Shown here: positions 52,553 through 61,043 of the stretch, piece after piece
Layout of the letters: the number at the start of each line of letters is the position of its first letter
How positions within the stretch are numbered: the stretch's first letter is position 1
NCBI RefSeq assembly: GCF_019331675.1
Contig: NZ_JAHBBJ010000006.1
Location: 62,001-126,000 of the forward strand
Length of the DNA stretch: 64,000 nt
Reading direction: 5' to 3'
From: Bifidobacterium miconisargentati
GTDB lineage: Bacteria; Actinomycetota; Actinomycetes; Actinomycetales; Bifidobacteriaceae
Notes under the pieces: generated by a model
Database searches by the model: none
Told to the model about the DNA's origin: nothing
The model's input: the letters and a program-made list of their open reading frames with translations, nothing else
Translations under genes and position numbers: made by a program

Positions 52553-52592
52553 TAGGAAGATAACATAAAGATATATTTAGGTTATCTTCCTA
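52553..52592. promoter_or_regulatory. HipB-type operator
   Basis: TAGGAAGATAAC (52553-52564) and its exact complement GTTATCTTCCTA (52581-52592) flank a 16-base A/T-rich core, 56-95 bases before the hipB start. HipB in Escherichia coli binds a related TATCC-N8-GGATA palindrome in its own promoter. Confidence 0.6.
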
Positions 52593-52647
52593 AAAACAGG
52601 TATTCTTTAATGTAAACAGATTCCAATCACTTTCAGGGAGACGAAGA

Positions 52648-52941
52648 TTGCCCACAAGGACACCGATTCCAGTCGGTCGCGCGCAACGTCGGATAGCCGC
52701 GAATCTTGATCTGGCGAGACGGCAGCAGCGTATTCCCATGGCGCTGCTCGCCGAACGTGCCGGCCTGTCCGTGCCGACCGTGACGAAACTGCTGCGCAGG
52801 GGCGAGGGCAGTCTGGAGAGTTTCCTGCGCGTCGCGCGCCTGCTCGACATGCTCGACGCGGTGCAGGATGCGACCGATCCGCTCAATACGGACATCGGAC
52901 GCCTCCGTGCCGACGAGGACACCCCCAAGCGCATCAGATAA
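52648..52941 (+). CDS. hipB: HipB-like antitoxin (XRE-type HTH)
   Basis: 97 residues starting with TTG at 52648 after CAGGGAGACGAAGA; no ATG is available upstream. The HTH (residues 27-58: QQRIPMALLAERAGLSVPTV, then TKLLRRGEGSLESF) is of the Cro/XRE type. A 29-base gap separates it from hipA. It is expected to repress the operon and to restrain HipA. A divergently placed inverted repeat lies upstream. Confidence 0.85.
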   Translation: MPTRTPIPVGRAQRRIAANLDLARRQQRIPMALLAERAGLSVPTVTKLLRRGEGSLESFLRVARLLDMLDAVQDATDPLNTDIGRLRADEDTPKRIR

Positions 52942-52970
52942 GACCGACCGAGGAAAAGTAGGAGACATCG

Positions 52971-54212
52971 ATGGAGACGAGCGTCACGCTGCAGATCCAA
53001 GGCAAGGACGTCCGTGTAGGAAAACTGTTCACGACGGTCAGGCGGGGCATCGAGTCCGCGACGTTCATGTATGACGCGGACTATCTGCGTTCCGGCGACG
53101 CCATTCCTCTCTGCCCCGACATGCCGTTGTCGCCCGGCGCGTTCCACGCCAAGCAGAACACGATGCACCGGGTATTTCAGGACTGCATGCCGGACCGCTG
53201 GGGACGCAACCTCATGCTGCGCGCGGAACGGCAGGAGGCGCGGTCGGAGCAGAGGACGGCTCGGACCCTCTTCGAGGGCGACCTGCTCCTGTCGGTCAAC
53301 GACGAAACCCGACAGGGTGCGCTGCGCTTCTGGAACGAGGACGGGATCGCGCTGGCGCCAAGCGAGCATGGCGTGCCCCGGGAGGTGACCATTCCGCAGT
53401 TGTTGACCGAGGCCGACCTTGCGGTGCAGGACATGAATGCGGACATCCGCGACCTGCTCGCCGCCGGCTCCAGTCTGGGCGGCGCCCGCCCCAAGGCCTC
53501 CGTCCGTACCGAGCAGGGCGACCTGTGCATCGCCAAATTCCCGAAGGCCGACGAAAGCCTGCTGGATGACGTCTGCGCATGGGAACGTACCGCACTCCAG
53601 CTTGCGGCCGATGCCGGCATCACCGTGCCCCATACCCGACTGTTGAGGGTGCGGGGCCGTTCCGTGCTGATCGTGGAACGGTTCGACCGGAATGACGGGA
53701 ACCGCCTGCCGTATATCAGCGGATTGACCGCGGTGCAGGGCCGGGACGGCGACCATTACTCCTATCTGGAACTGGTGGAGTTCCTTGAGGAATACGGCGC
53801 GAAACCGGAATCCGACATACGACAGCTCTGGCTCAGGGCCTTGTTCTCATGCGCGATCGGCAACACGGACAACCACATGCGCAACCATGGTTTCCTCTAT
53901 GAGCCATCGAGCAAAGGATGGCGCCTGTCCCCGGCATTCGACGTCAATCCCACGCCCGGAGACAACCCCAAGCTGCTGAACTCGCCCATAGGGTTCGACG
54001 ACCGGTCCGCGAGCATAGCGCTGGCGATGGAATACGCCGACTATTTCCGTCTCACCGCCGAGCAGGCGCGGGCCATGGCGGCATCCATGGCCGACAGTTT
54101 GGAGCATTGGCAGCTCGTCGCATTGTCCAACGGAATCAATGCCTCTTCCATCGACATGATGAGAAGCTGCTTCGAATCGGCCGTGGACCGGCTTCGACAA
54201 ATCGCCGCCTGA
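52971..54212 (+). CDS. hipA: HipA-like serine/threonine kinase toxin
   Basis: 413 residues, behind GTAGGAGACATCG. Typical HipA order: N-terminal domain, then the glycine-rich ATP loop GSSLGGARPKAS (about residues 163-174), the catalytic segment GNTDNHMRNHGF (about 298-309) and the metal-binding SPAFDVNP (about 321-328). Family members phosphorylate glutamyl-tRNA synthetase or related targets and cause growth arrest; the specific target here is not known. It pairs with HipB, and together they could stabilise the element. It is convergent with the WhiB gene, ending 13 bases before it. Confidence 0.9.
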   Translation: METSVTLQIQGKDVRVGKLFTTVRRGIESATFMYDADYLRSGDAIPLCPDMPLSPGAFHAKQNTMHRVFQDCMPDRWGRNLMLRAERQEARSEQRTARTLFEGDLLLSVNDETRQGALRFWNEDGIALAPSEHGVPREVTIPQLLTEADLAVQDMNADIRDLLAAGSSLGGARPKASVRTEQGDLCIAKFPKADESLLDDVCAWERTALQLAADAGITVPHTRLLRVRGRSVLIVERFDRNDGNRLPYISGLTAVQGRDGDHYSYLELVEFLEEYGAKPESDIRQLWLRALFSCAIGNTDNHMRNHGFLYEPSSKGWRLSPAFDVNPTPGDNPKLLNSPIGFDDRSASIALAMEYADYFRLTAEQARAMAASMADSLEHWQLVALSNGINASSIDMMRSCFESAVDRLRQIAA

Positions 54213-54225
54213 AACGCGCCGTCGG

Positions 54226-54882
54226 CTACCCTTGGCCATCCCCCTCTTCCCCGGACGGTTCATAATCGGTATCCGGTTCCCTCCCATGAACGCTCATGGG
54301 AGGAACCTCATCCGCCTCCTGCGAGAATTCCAGCCGGGTCATGCGGCGTATGGGCTGTCCCACAGTCAGGCCCCGGCTGAGACGGGAACGTTCGTTGCGG
54401 CGGCGGTTCTCCACAATCGCATGGATCTCCGGATGCGCCTCCAACCAGGCGTGCAGACGCTGATAGCACAGGCGCATCTCGGTGAGTTCCAGTCGTCGCC
54501 GTCCGCGCTCGACCACGTGATGCTCGACGGCCACGCGCATCGCGTACTGCCGCTCCTTGTAGGTCATGCCTCCCATGATGCCGTGCGTGACCGGCACGAT
54601 CATGTTGCGCGCCAGGCATTCCATGAGTACCGGGCAATACCGGCAGACCCGTTTCGCGGCACGGCTCATCTGCCCGTCCCGGCATTCGGCGCCGTCCGGT
54701 CCGATCTGCATCCACAGCAGGTCGTACAGTTCCATGTCCGCCTGCCCGCACAGTCCTTCCGGAGGCAGCGGGGACATGAAGATCCACTGCGTCCCACTCT
54801 TGGGAGGCGATGACAGAGGTGAGACGGTCGGTCTGAAACCATTGGATCCCCGACCTCCGGAATCAGATTGATGAGCGTTCAT
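54226..54882 (-). CDS. WhiB-family iron-sulphur regulator
   Basis: 218 residues, behind AGGGGAGAACATC. Cysteines C45, C80, C83 and C89 (LCGQADMELYD, then VCRYCPVLMEC) match the four-cysteine 4Fe-4S pattern, and GIMGGMTYKERQ is the WhiB turn (G-x-W/M-GG-T). It has a long basic C-terminal extension (about 120 residues) and N-terminal Pro/Ser-rich lead. WhiB proteins are found only in actinobacteria and their phages and plasmids and act with sigma factor region 4. Its start overlaps the HTH gene's stop by 4 bp. It may regulate transfer genes. Confidence 0.88.
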   Translation of the reverse strand: MNAHQSDSGGRGSNGFRPTVSPLSSPPKSGTQWIFMSPLPPEGLCGQADMELYDLLWMQIGPDGAECRDGQMSRAAKRVCRYCPVLMECLARNMIVPVTHGIMGGMTYKERQYAMRVAVEHHVVERGRRRLELTEMRLCYQRLHAWLEAHPEIHAIVENRRRNERSRLSRGLTVGQPIRRMTRLEFSQEADEVPPMSVHGREPDTDYEPSGEEGDGQG

Positions 54883-56372
54883 GATGTTCTCCCCTGTCCT
54901 GTGTCGCGACGTGCCTTGTCCAGCGATTCGTCCGTACGTACGCCGCCATGCAATGGCAGATTGCGCCCGTCATGGGCGCACACTACGCACCGTTCCGGCG
55001 GCACGTCGCCGTCGAGATGCCGTTGCGCGTCTCCCGTCCGACTCGAGCAGCCGGATGGGAAATCCCGGAAGCCGTACACCGGGCAGCGCACCACACTCGC
55101 GGACGACACCAACGCGAACGCCTCGCGTTTTCCCGGCGTCCCAGGAATCCCCGCATCCCGTCGTGATGCAGCTGCCGGTCGTCGGAGCCTAAGGACACGT
55201 CCTGCGGATCCGGGGTCAAACCCATCAAGGAGCTGGGCGAATAGCCCGGCCTGGTCATTCGGATCCAAGCCGGCCGCGATGTCCCCTTCATCCGTTCGCG
55301 GCTCTCTGGAGGCAAGGAAATTCACGATGCCCGTGAGCAGTTCACGGTTGCGCCGTGCGGCGCGCATTCGCCGCTCCCCCTCATGCCGTCTGGCGAGACG
55401 GAACTCCTCCCATCGGCGTTCCAACGACCTCACGCTGAGCATCTTGCCGCACCAGAACCCGTCCTGCGCCACCCAGGCCGCCAGTTCCATGGACGCTTCC
55501 AATCCATGCGTTTCGAGCAATCGCTCCGCGCATCGCCAATCCGCCTTCCGCGTCGGCTTGCCCACGATCTGCTCTTTCGCCAGCACCTGGGCGAACCGAA
55601 TCAGGAAGTCCTCGGCATCAGGTTTTCCATCGACCGTTGCCCCCTGAATCCAATCAGGGGCATCCATGCTTCCGGCCTCCGACCAGGTATCCGGATCCTC
55701 ATCGGCATCGGCTCCCGCACGTGTCTTCGATACCATCGACGCAGTAACTTCCGAGGCCGTCATATCCGAGGTCTCCCCGTGCGGCTTCGACGGAGATTGC
55801 TTGTCCGTCTGTGGGGGACAGTCCCCGTAAGGGGACGAAGGGGAAGGTTCACTTGACGGTTCGGGTGACATGCGGAGCACCGCATTCAAGCCTCCGCTGT
55901 CACCTCGCCGAATCGTTTCGGAAGACGGCTCATGGGACGTTCCCTGCGTCTCCTCGGGAATCGTCGGCGGACTCGCATCGGCCCCGCCAATCGGCCGGTA
56001 TGATTCATGGATCCGCGAGGTAATGCCGTCCCCGGTAGCCAGGCGGGCCCTGTACTCCTCGATGAATACCGTGCGCATCGCCTCGTTCATGCTCAGCTCG
56101 TACACGATGGGTCGTTTGCATGCGGGAAGCTTGCGTACCCGGCTCAGGTTGGAGGATCTTCTGATGAATCCACGTGATTCAAGCCAACGCAGATGCCGCT
56201 GGACCGACCGTTCCGAGCACCGGATCGCCACTGCCAAGGTGGTCACCGAGGGGAATGCGTGCCGGCCACGCCGGTCGGCGTGGTTGGCGAGATGGGAGAG
56301 CACCGCCTGGGCGATGTGGTTGGGGATGAGGCAGGTAATCGTCATCACGTAGGAATAGGCTTCGACGCTCAT
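54879..56372 (-). CDS. Helix-turn-helix replication or plasmid-maintenance-like protein
   Basis: 497 residues, ATG at 56372 behind GGGGGAGTACAAG. Residues 15-85 form a winged helix of the HTH_36 type (HIAQAVLSHLANHADRRGRH, FPSVTTLAVAIRCSERSVQR), common in replication initiators and helix-turn-helix proteins of plasmids. The middle is long, acidic and disordered (DASPPTIPEETQGTSH). Residues 260-380 are helical (AEDFLIRFAQVLAKEQIVGK, then ELAAWVAQDGF) and recall DnaD-type replication domains. It sits between a small zinc protein and WhiB with 4-bp overlaps on both sides. Replication or regulatory role inferred. Confidence 0.7.
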   Translation of the reverse strand: MSVEAYSYVMTITCLIPNHIAQAVLSHLANHADRRGRHAFPSVTTLAVAIRCSERSVQRHLRWLESRGFIRRSSNLSRVRKLPACKRPIVYELSMNEAMRTVFIEEYRARLATGDGITSRIHESYRPIGGADASPPTIPEETQGTSHEPSSETIRRGDSGGLNAVLRMSPEPSSEPSPSSPYGDCPPQTDKQSPSKPHGETSDMTASEVTASMVSKTRAGADADEDPDTWSEAGSMDAPDWIQGATVDGKPDAEDFLIRFAQVLAKEQIVGKPTRKADWRCAERLLETHGLEASMELAAWVAQDGFWCGKMLSVRSLERRWEEFRLARRHEGERRMRAARRNRELLTGIVNFLASREPRTDEGDIAAGLDPNDQAGLFAQLLDGFDPGSAGRVLRLRRPAAASRRDAGIPGTPGKREAFALVSSASVVRCPVYGFRDFPSGCSSRTGDAQRHLDGDVPPERCVVCAHDGRNLPLHGGVRTDESLDKARRDTGQGRTS

Positions 56373-56623
56373 CTTGTACTCCCCCGCTTTCCCGCAGGAT
56401 GGGATTGCATGGCCACGAACCGGTATTCAGCCGAAGAGACGGCTATGCTCCAGAAGTCGACGTGGCACCCTTCGGCCAACGGCCGGTGGCATTCCCCGCA
56501 CAGTGTCGGCTGGATCTCCGATTCCGGCTGTCGGTGTCCCGGCCGGTTGGATGACGCCGCGATCGCAGCCTCCATTGCGCATGGGTTCTTCGGTTCGGGA
56601 GCATCATCGTGGTTGAAAGACAT
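56369..56623 (-). CDS. Small zinc-binding hypothetical protein
   Basis: 84 residues from MSFNHDDAPEPKNPC at 56623, behind AAAAGGGGAAAACCATA. It contains CGECHRPLAEGCH, a CxxC...CH group suited to zinc binding. The stop overlaps the next start by 4 bp. First gene of the operon with the HTH and WhiB genes. Function unknown. Confidence 0.7.
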   Translation of the reverse strand: MSFNHDDAPEPKNPCAMEAAIAASSNRPGHRQPESEIQPTLCGECHRPLAEGCHVDFWSIAVSSAEYRFVAMQSHPAGKRGSTR

Positions 56624-56647
56624 TATGGTTTTCCCCTTTTCCCTCAT

Positions 56648-57027
56648 GGCCGCCTCGTCGCGGCCCCTGCCTTTACCTCATCACGCGATACCGGGTCGCC
56701 GGCCGCGCGATATTGCCGGGCATGCTTCATCGCACGACCTGCATCCTTGGTATTGATAACGTTTGCTTTATGGCGGATGCAGGAATCGTGTTCCTGTGCC
56801 CGTCATCGAATCGGATCGTTGTTGTATCCCCCATGCCCACCATAACATCCCACTTGCGCATGGCTGCACCATAATGCCTAGAGATACGAGGAATTCCTTT
56901 AATCCAGTCCGTCGAAACGGGGTTTTCGCGAACGGGATCCATGTGAATCCATCAGGGAAACCACTTAATGCGAACGTTCGCAATATATATGTGGGTACAC
57001 TGTCCTCAACACGGATCGAGGTGGCCT
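56648..57027. promoter_or_regulatory. Divergent promoter region with a 14-bp palindrome
   Basis: About 380 bases between the zinc-protein gene and the recombinase-like gene. The only clear element is TGCGAACGTTCGCA at 56969-56982, a perfect palindrome 46 bases before the recombinase-like start, whose CGAAC/GTTCG halves recall LexA half-sites without the usual spacer. Confidence 0.5.
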
Positions 57028-57858
57028 ATGACACGTGTGAAGGGACAATGCTCATCACTATGGAGGAGCTGGATCGGCAGCTGGCTCACGGACAGGATCG
57101 GGCTCCGGTATGCGTCCGCGGAGTCCGCGTACTACAGCTCCCGGGTCATGGCCTTCGCGGCCTATGTACGACTCGACCCCGACGAGGTGACCCCGGAGGA
57201 TGTGTCCGCATGGCTCAGCAGGAAACACGCACCCGCAGGTTCGGTCCATGATGACCGCAAGATACTCGAGTCCTTCTTCGGGTGGGTCGCGGACACCATG
57301 CTGCGGGACAATCCCATGCCGTTCGTTCCCGAGGCACGAAGGGAACGGTTCCGCCCGACGGCCTCCGAGGACGACATGGAGCATGGCCGCACCCATTGGG
57401 ACGTGCGCAGCAGAATGATGGTCGTCCTCGCCGGAGACATGGGACTGCGCCGCGGCGAGATCGCCCGTCTCCGAGGCGAGGACCTGACACGGTTCGATGA
57501 CGGCGGATGGGGCCTGCGCATCCATGGCGAAGGCTCGCGCGAACGGATCGTACCCGTAGCCGAACCTCTCGCCCATGCGATTCTGGTCAGAGGTTCCGGT
57601 TTCACATTCCCCGGGGAACGTGGCCGGGCCCATGTATGCGAGGACACAGTCAACCGGATCATCCATGAGGCCACCGGCTGCTCACCAACCGCCCTGCGAC
57701 GTAGGTTCGCCCAGGTCTCCCTGTCCCAGACCGGCGGGAACCCGCTCGTCGTAGCCGAGCTCATGGGCCAGAGCGTCGAATCCGTGCTGTCCCTCGCCCT
57801 CGTGCGCGACGTCCATAACTCCGGGAACGCCGTCATCAGGGCCATGAACGGCCGTTGA
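57028..57858 (+). CDS. Tyrosine-recombinase-like protein lacking catalytic residues
   Basis: 276 residues, ATG at 57028 behind GAGGTGGCCT. The fold is clearly that of XerC/XerD-type integrases: an N-terminal SAM-like part, then DMGLRRGEIARLRGEDL (box I Arg kept), GEGSRERIVPV (catalytic Lys of GKG replaced by Glu), SPTALRRRF (box II His replaced by Thr, Arg kept), LMGQSVESVLSLALV (His replaced by Gln; no Tyr at or near the nucleophile position). It should therefore not cut DNA. It may bind DNA as an accessory or regulatory protein. It overlaps, tail to tail, the minus-strand gene ending at 57682. Confidence 0.8.
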   Translation: MTRVKGQCSSLWRSWIGSWLTDRIGLRYASAESAYYSSRVMAFAAYVRLDPDEVTPEDVSAWLSRKHAPAGSVHDDRKILESFFGWVADTMLRDNPMPFVPEARRERFRPTASEDDMEHGRTHWDVRSRMMVVLAGDMGLRRGEIARLRGEDLTRFDDGGWGLRIHGEGSRERIVPVAEPLAHAILVRGSGFTFPGERGRAHVCEDTVNRIIHEATGCSPTALRRRFAQVSLSQTGGNPLVVAELMGQSVESVLSLALVRDVHNSGNAVIRAMNGR

Positions 57859-58176
57859 CTCGTCTCCGATTCCGACACCGGAAACCTCGGGATCGGAGGC
57901 CGGCGAATCCCCGGACAGGGCACGCCGGTCGTACAGCACGGCCGTTTCCCTGTCGCTCAGGGAGAACAGCCGTTTCACCTCCGCGCGGGAGACGCCGAAC
58001 TCGTCCGACAGCTCCCTCAGCAGAGGACGGATGCGCCCTGCCGCCTGCAGATACCGGTCGATCTCGTCGTAAAGACGACCCAACAGCGCACGCCGTCTCT
58101 CCAGTCTTTGTCTCTCCTCCTCCATCGCCTGCGCCACCCATTGCGCCCTGGCCTTGGCTGTCTTGCTGGCCGCCAT
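57682..58176 (-). CDS. Hypothetical coiled-coil protein with a tail antisense to the recombinase-like gene
   Basis: 164 residues from ATG at 58176 (or 58179), behind GAGGGGAGTG. The first 110 residues are helical and charged (QWVAQAMEEERQRLERRRAL), with a possible HTH near 65-85 (LSDEFGVSRAEVKRLFSLSD). The last 55 residues are encoded opposite the 3' part of the recombinase-like gene and are Gly/Asp-rich, so the two genes overlap by 177 bp. Only the stop at 57682 is available, so the tail is either real or the result of loss of an earlier stop. Function unknown; position beside mobC suggests a mobilisation accessory protein. Confidence 0.6.
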   Translation of the reverse strand: MAASKTAKARAQWVAQAMEEERQRLERRRALLGRLYDEIDRYLQAAGRIRPLLRELSDEFGVSRAEVKRLFSLSDRETAVLYDRRALSGDSPASDPEVSGVGIGDESTAVHGPDDGVPGVMDVAHEGEGQHGFDALAHELGYDERVPAGLGQGDLGEPTSQGGW

Positions 58177-58441
58177 CATCACTCCCCTCGACGTCGTTGT
58201 CGTAAACCGGTCGGGGACCATCGTCCCTCCCGTCTTCGTGTTGAATGTCTTCCACACGAATGGAAACGAGGATAACCAGCATGCACTGCACCGATGGTCA
58301 CACCCGGTTTTTGAGGCTCCGTGACGACACCGTCGTCACGTCAGAGGAAGGAGCAGCAAGCATAGCAACCGTACGTACGGTTGCGGGCGATCCCGGCCGG
58401 GATCGCCGACCGGGACACCCGGAACCCGATAGGCTCGCGCC
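58177..58441. other. Candidate origin of transfer (oriT) region
   Basis: Between the minus-strand gene and mobC. It holds three palindromes in a row: CGTGACGAC-acc-GTCGTCACG (58320-58340), a perfect 20-bp palindrome centred at 58374/58375 (58365-58384), and a perfect 22-bp palindrome at 58386-58407. OriT sites usually lie just upstream of the relaxase operon and contain such repeats. The nick site cannot be named from sequence. Confidence 0.6.
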
Positions 58442-58822
58442 ATGAGCTGGCAGGCGACTCATCCGACCCGCTGCGTACGCAAGGCGGTGACGTTCACCCC
58501 GGAGGAATGGGACCAAGCCGACCGGTTCTATCGGAAGGTTCGGCGAGCCCGTGGCGGCGAACTGTCGTTCTCGGCGCATGCGAGGAGGCTGCTCATCGAC
58601 GCACGGGTCGTCACGGTCACGGTCGCCCTCGATCCGGACAAGGTACGGGCGGATATGGCTCGCATCGGCAACAACGTGAACCAGATCGCACGTCGAGCCA
58701 ACACCTACGATCACTTGTCCTCCGACGATATCGGCCGGGTCTTGGCGGCGCAGGACGAATTGCGTGCGTTGTTCATGCGCATGTGCCGCGAACGCGACGA
58801 GCAGCTCGCGGCACAAAGGTGA
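58442..58822 (+). CDS. mobC: MobC-like relaxosome accessory protein
   Basis: 126 residues. Residues 12-50 form a ribbon-helix-helix-like start (VRKAVTFTPEEWDQADRFYR), and the C-terminal half has the MobC signature IGNNVNQIARRANTYDHLS (about 78-96). MobC proteins bind oriT and help the relaxase melt and nick it. The start has no clear ribosome site, so it may be leaderless. It ends 9 bases before the relaxase start. Confidence 0.85.
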   Translation: MSWQATHPTRCVRKAVTFTPEEWDQADRFYRKVRRARGGELSFSAHARRLLIDARVVTVTVALDPDKVRADMARIGNNVNQIARRANTYDHLSSDDIGRVLAAQDELRALFMRMCRERDEQLAAQR

Positions 58823-58831
58823 GGAGAGGCC

Positions 58832-60283
58832 ATGGCGGTCGTCAAGGTCGGGCAGATCAAGACCACGCTGCATCTGTCCATCGCGTACATCATCAATCCG
58901 GACAAGACCGAGGGAGGAGCCCTGGTGACGGCGAACTATTCGGACATGGTCTCAGATCCGTCCGCACTGGCCGAGGCGATGCTGGAGTCTATCGACCGGA
59001 CGGCGGCGGGCAGACGGGACGGCGGGGTGCTGGCCCATCATGTCATCCAGTCGTTCAGCCCGGACGACAGCCGACGGTTGACCGCACGGCAGGTGCATGA
59101 GCTCGGCATCGCCTTCGTGGAGGAGATCACCGGCGGCGCCCACCAGTATGTGATCGCCACGCATGTGGATCGTGACCATACGCACAATCACATCATCATC
59201 TGCGCGGCCAATACGGAGACCCGGCGCAAGCTTCGTGTCCAGAAGCACACGCTCGGCGCGTGGCGGGAGGTGAGCGACAGGTTGTGCCGGGAGCGTGGGT
59301 TGGATGTGCTTCCTCGACGGGACCGCAGCCGGACACGGGACGGGCTGAGGACGGAGCGTCATGGCTTCGGTCTGGGTGAGTTGTATGCGTCGGCCAAGGG
59401 GGACGCGGTCAAGGACCGCATCCGACTGGCGGTCGATGCGGCCGCCGCCGCGTCCGTGGATTTCGACTCGTTCTCCTCGGCGTTGGGGCAAAGCGGCGTC
59501 AGGGTCGATGTGCGCGGACGGCATCTCACGTTCACCGATGTGGCGAGCGGGTTGAAGGTCCGCGATGTTCGGCTTGGCAGGGCCTATGATGAGCCGAACA
59601 TCATGGCGCGCATCGGACGGAGCACCGTCACGCCGATCAGTTTCAACCGCAGGATGATCGCGGCGTCGGATGATGGCATGATGCGCGTCTGGCTGCCCGG
59701 CACACGCCGGCGTCTGGCCCTGACGGTCCCGGCCGTCGCCATCGTGCGGGACGGCGACACGTATCGCGCGTACCTGCCGACCGCATCCCCATGCGTCATC
59801 ACCGATCGGCGAGGCCGGTATGTCCGACGAATCAAACCGGAGGAGCTGTATGCGTTCTTCTCCCGGCCACCCATCCGTCTGGAGCCCGCGACGAGGGAAC
59901 GACAGTTCACGCCGGGCAAGTCGGAAGCGCAACGCAACTGGTATCGGATGCAGGCGAGGAAACTCGACCAGCTGCACGATCTGGCCGACGAGCTCAACAC
60001 GGCCACACGGCTGAAGCGCGACGACGTCTCGGTCGATGACGCGATCCGGGATGTGACGGACCGCATAGCCTCCGAACGTGAGGCGTTCCAGGCGCTGCTG
60101 GTGGCGTTGGATGAGAGCACGGATGCCGAAACCGCAGACGGGGTTCGATCCGGCGAGCTGGCTCGTGAGCTTCGGGACAGGGAACGCCGGCTTGACCGGC
60201 TGGCCAATGAACTCGACACGTTGCGTCGCCTTCGTCTGCGGGTGAGGCAATCCGAATCGGTTCCGTCGCATCGAACGCCATGA
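58832..60283 (+). CDS. Relaxase (MobA/VirD2-like, MOBP type)
   Basis: 483 residues, behind GGTGAGGAGAGGCC. The N-terminal relaxase domain carries the family opening LSIAYIINPDKTEGG (nucleophile Tyr near residue 19), HHVIQSFSPDD and the three-His metal motif HVDRDHTHNHIIICAAN (about 110-126). The C-terminal half is basic, helical and coiled-coil (ERRLDRLANELDTLRRL). It nicks oriT, stays bound to the 5' end and pilots the strand to the VirD4 coupling protein. Followed closely by the DUF3801 and coupling protein genes. Confidence 0.92.
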   Translation: MAVVKVGQIKTTLHLSIAYIINPDKTEGGALVTANYSDMVSDPSALAEAMLESIDRTAAGRRDGGVLAHHVIQSFSPDDSRRLTARQVHELGIAFVEEITGGAHQYVIATHVDRDHTHNHIIICAANTETRRKLRVQKHTLGAWREVSDRLCRERGLDVLPRRDRSRTRDGLRTERHGFGLGELYASAKGDAVKDRIRLAVDAAAAASVDFDSFSSALGQSGVRVDVRGRHLTFTDVASGLKVRDVRLGRAYDEPNIMARIGRSTVTPISFNRRMIAASDDGMMRVWLPGTRRRLALTVPAVAIVRDGDTYRAYLPTASPCVITDRRGRYVRRIKPEELYAFFSRPPIRLEPATRERQFTPGKSEAQRNWYRMQARKLDQLHDLADELNTATRLKRDDVSVDDAIRDVTDRIASEREAFQALLVALDESTDAETADGVRSGELARELRDRERRLDRLANELDTLRRLRLRVRQSESVPSHRTP

Positions 60284-60329
60284 ATAGTCGTCGGCTGCCA
60301 CTGCCAATCACGTAAAGGAGGAGTCAGGC

Positions 60330-60950
60330 ATGATCGAGGAACGTTTGGAAGACGTCGGACGGCAAACCACGATGGAGGTCACGCGCACGGGCGCCGGACT
60401 GACGTTGCGTGTGGGAGAGTGGACCGCCGCATGGTTCCTGCGGGCCGGGGCGCGCGCATTCAGCGGGATGAGTGACGCCGCGCGACAGGTGGCGCATACG
60501 GGACGGATGAGTGAGAAACGCTTGCAACGCGCGGCCAACGGGGACATCCACATCTTCGAACTGGACAGGGAGCAGGTGCGCGCGGTCATGTCCAGTCTTG
60601 ACCGCGCCGGGGTCCGTTATGCGGTGGAACGTGGTGAGGACGCGACGTGGGTGCATTTCGAGGGTCGGGATCTCGATCATGTCACACATGCGGTCAGGAG
60701 GGCGCTCGGTGACGTCGGCTACGAGCTGCGCCTGATCGGCCATGACGCGAAGGTTCCGGACCAATCGCCGGAGAGCACCGAATCCCATTCAAGGAACCAG
60801 CCGTCCCAAACCGCTTCCGCACCGAAAGAGGAGAAGATCAGCAAGGAGGACACCCTCAACGAGCTGCATGAGCGCATCGACAGAAAACTGTCCGGGAACA
60901 CCGGCCAGACGATCCCACCCCGTAAGCACGAACGGACCCGGAGCCGATAG
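60330..60950 (+). CDS. DUF3801/PcfB-like conjugation protein
   Basis: 206 residues behind AAAGGAGGAGTCAGGC. The core (residues 60-135: MSEKRLQRAANGDIHIFELD, then GVRYAVERGEDATWVHFEGR) matches the DUF3801 family represented by PcfB, which binds the coupling protein and relaxase in Gram-positive systems. The C-terminal 65 residues are polar and disordered. Its place between relaxase and VirD4 agrees. Confidence 0.8.
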   Translation: MIEERLEDVGRQTTMEVTRTGAGLTLRVGEWTAAWFLRAGARAFSGMSDAARQVAHTGRMSEKRLQRAANGDIHIFELDREQVRAVMSSLDRAGVRYAVERGEDATWVHFEGRDLDHVTHAVRRALGDVGYELRLIGHDAKVPDQSPESTESHSRNQPSQTASAPKEEKISKEDTLNELHERIDRKLSGNTGQTIPPRKHERTRSR

Positions 60951-61043
60951 CCGTTATCCCGTGCGATGCCCCGTACGGACGCCATCGCACGTCGAAGCAA
61001 AACCCGCGGCAGCAGTGTCGGTCACGACAGTCAGGAGCCCATC

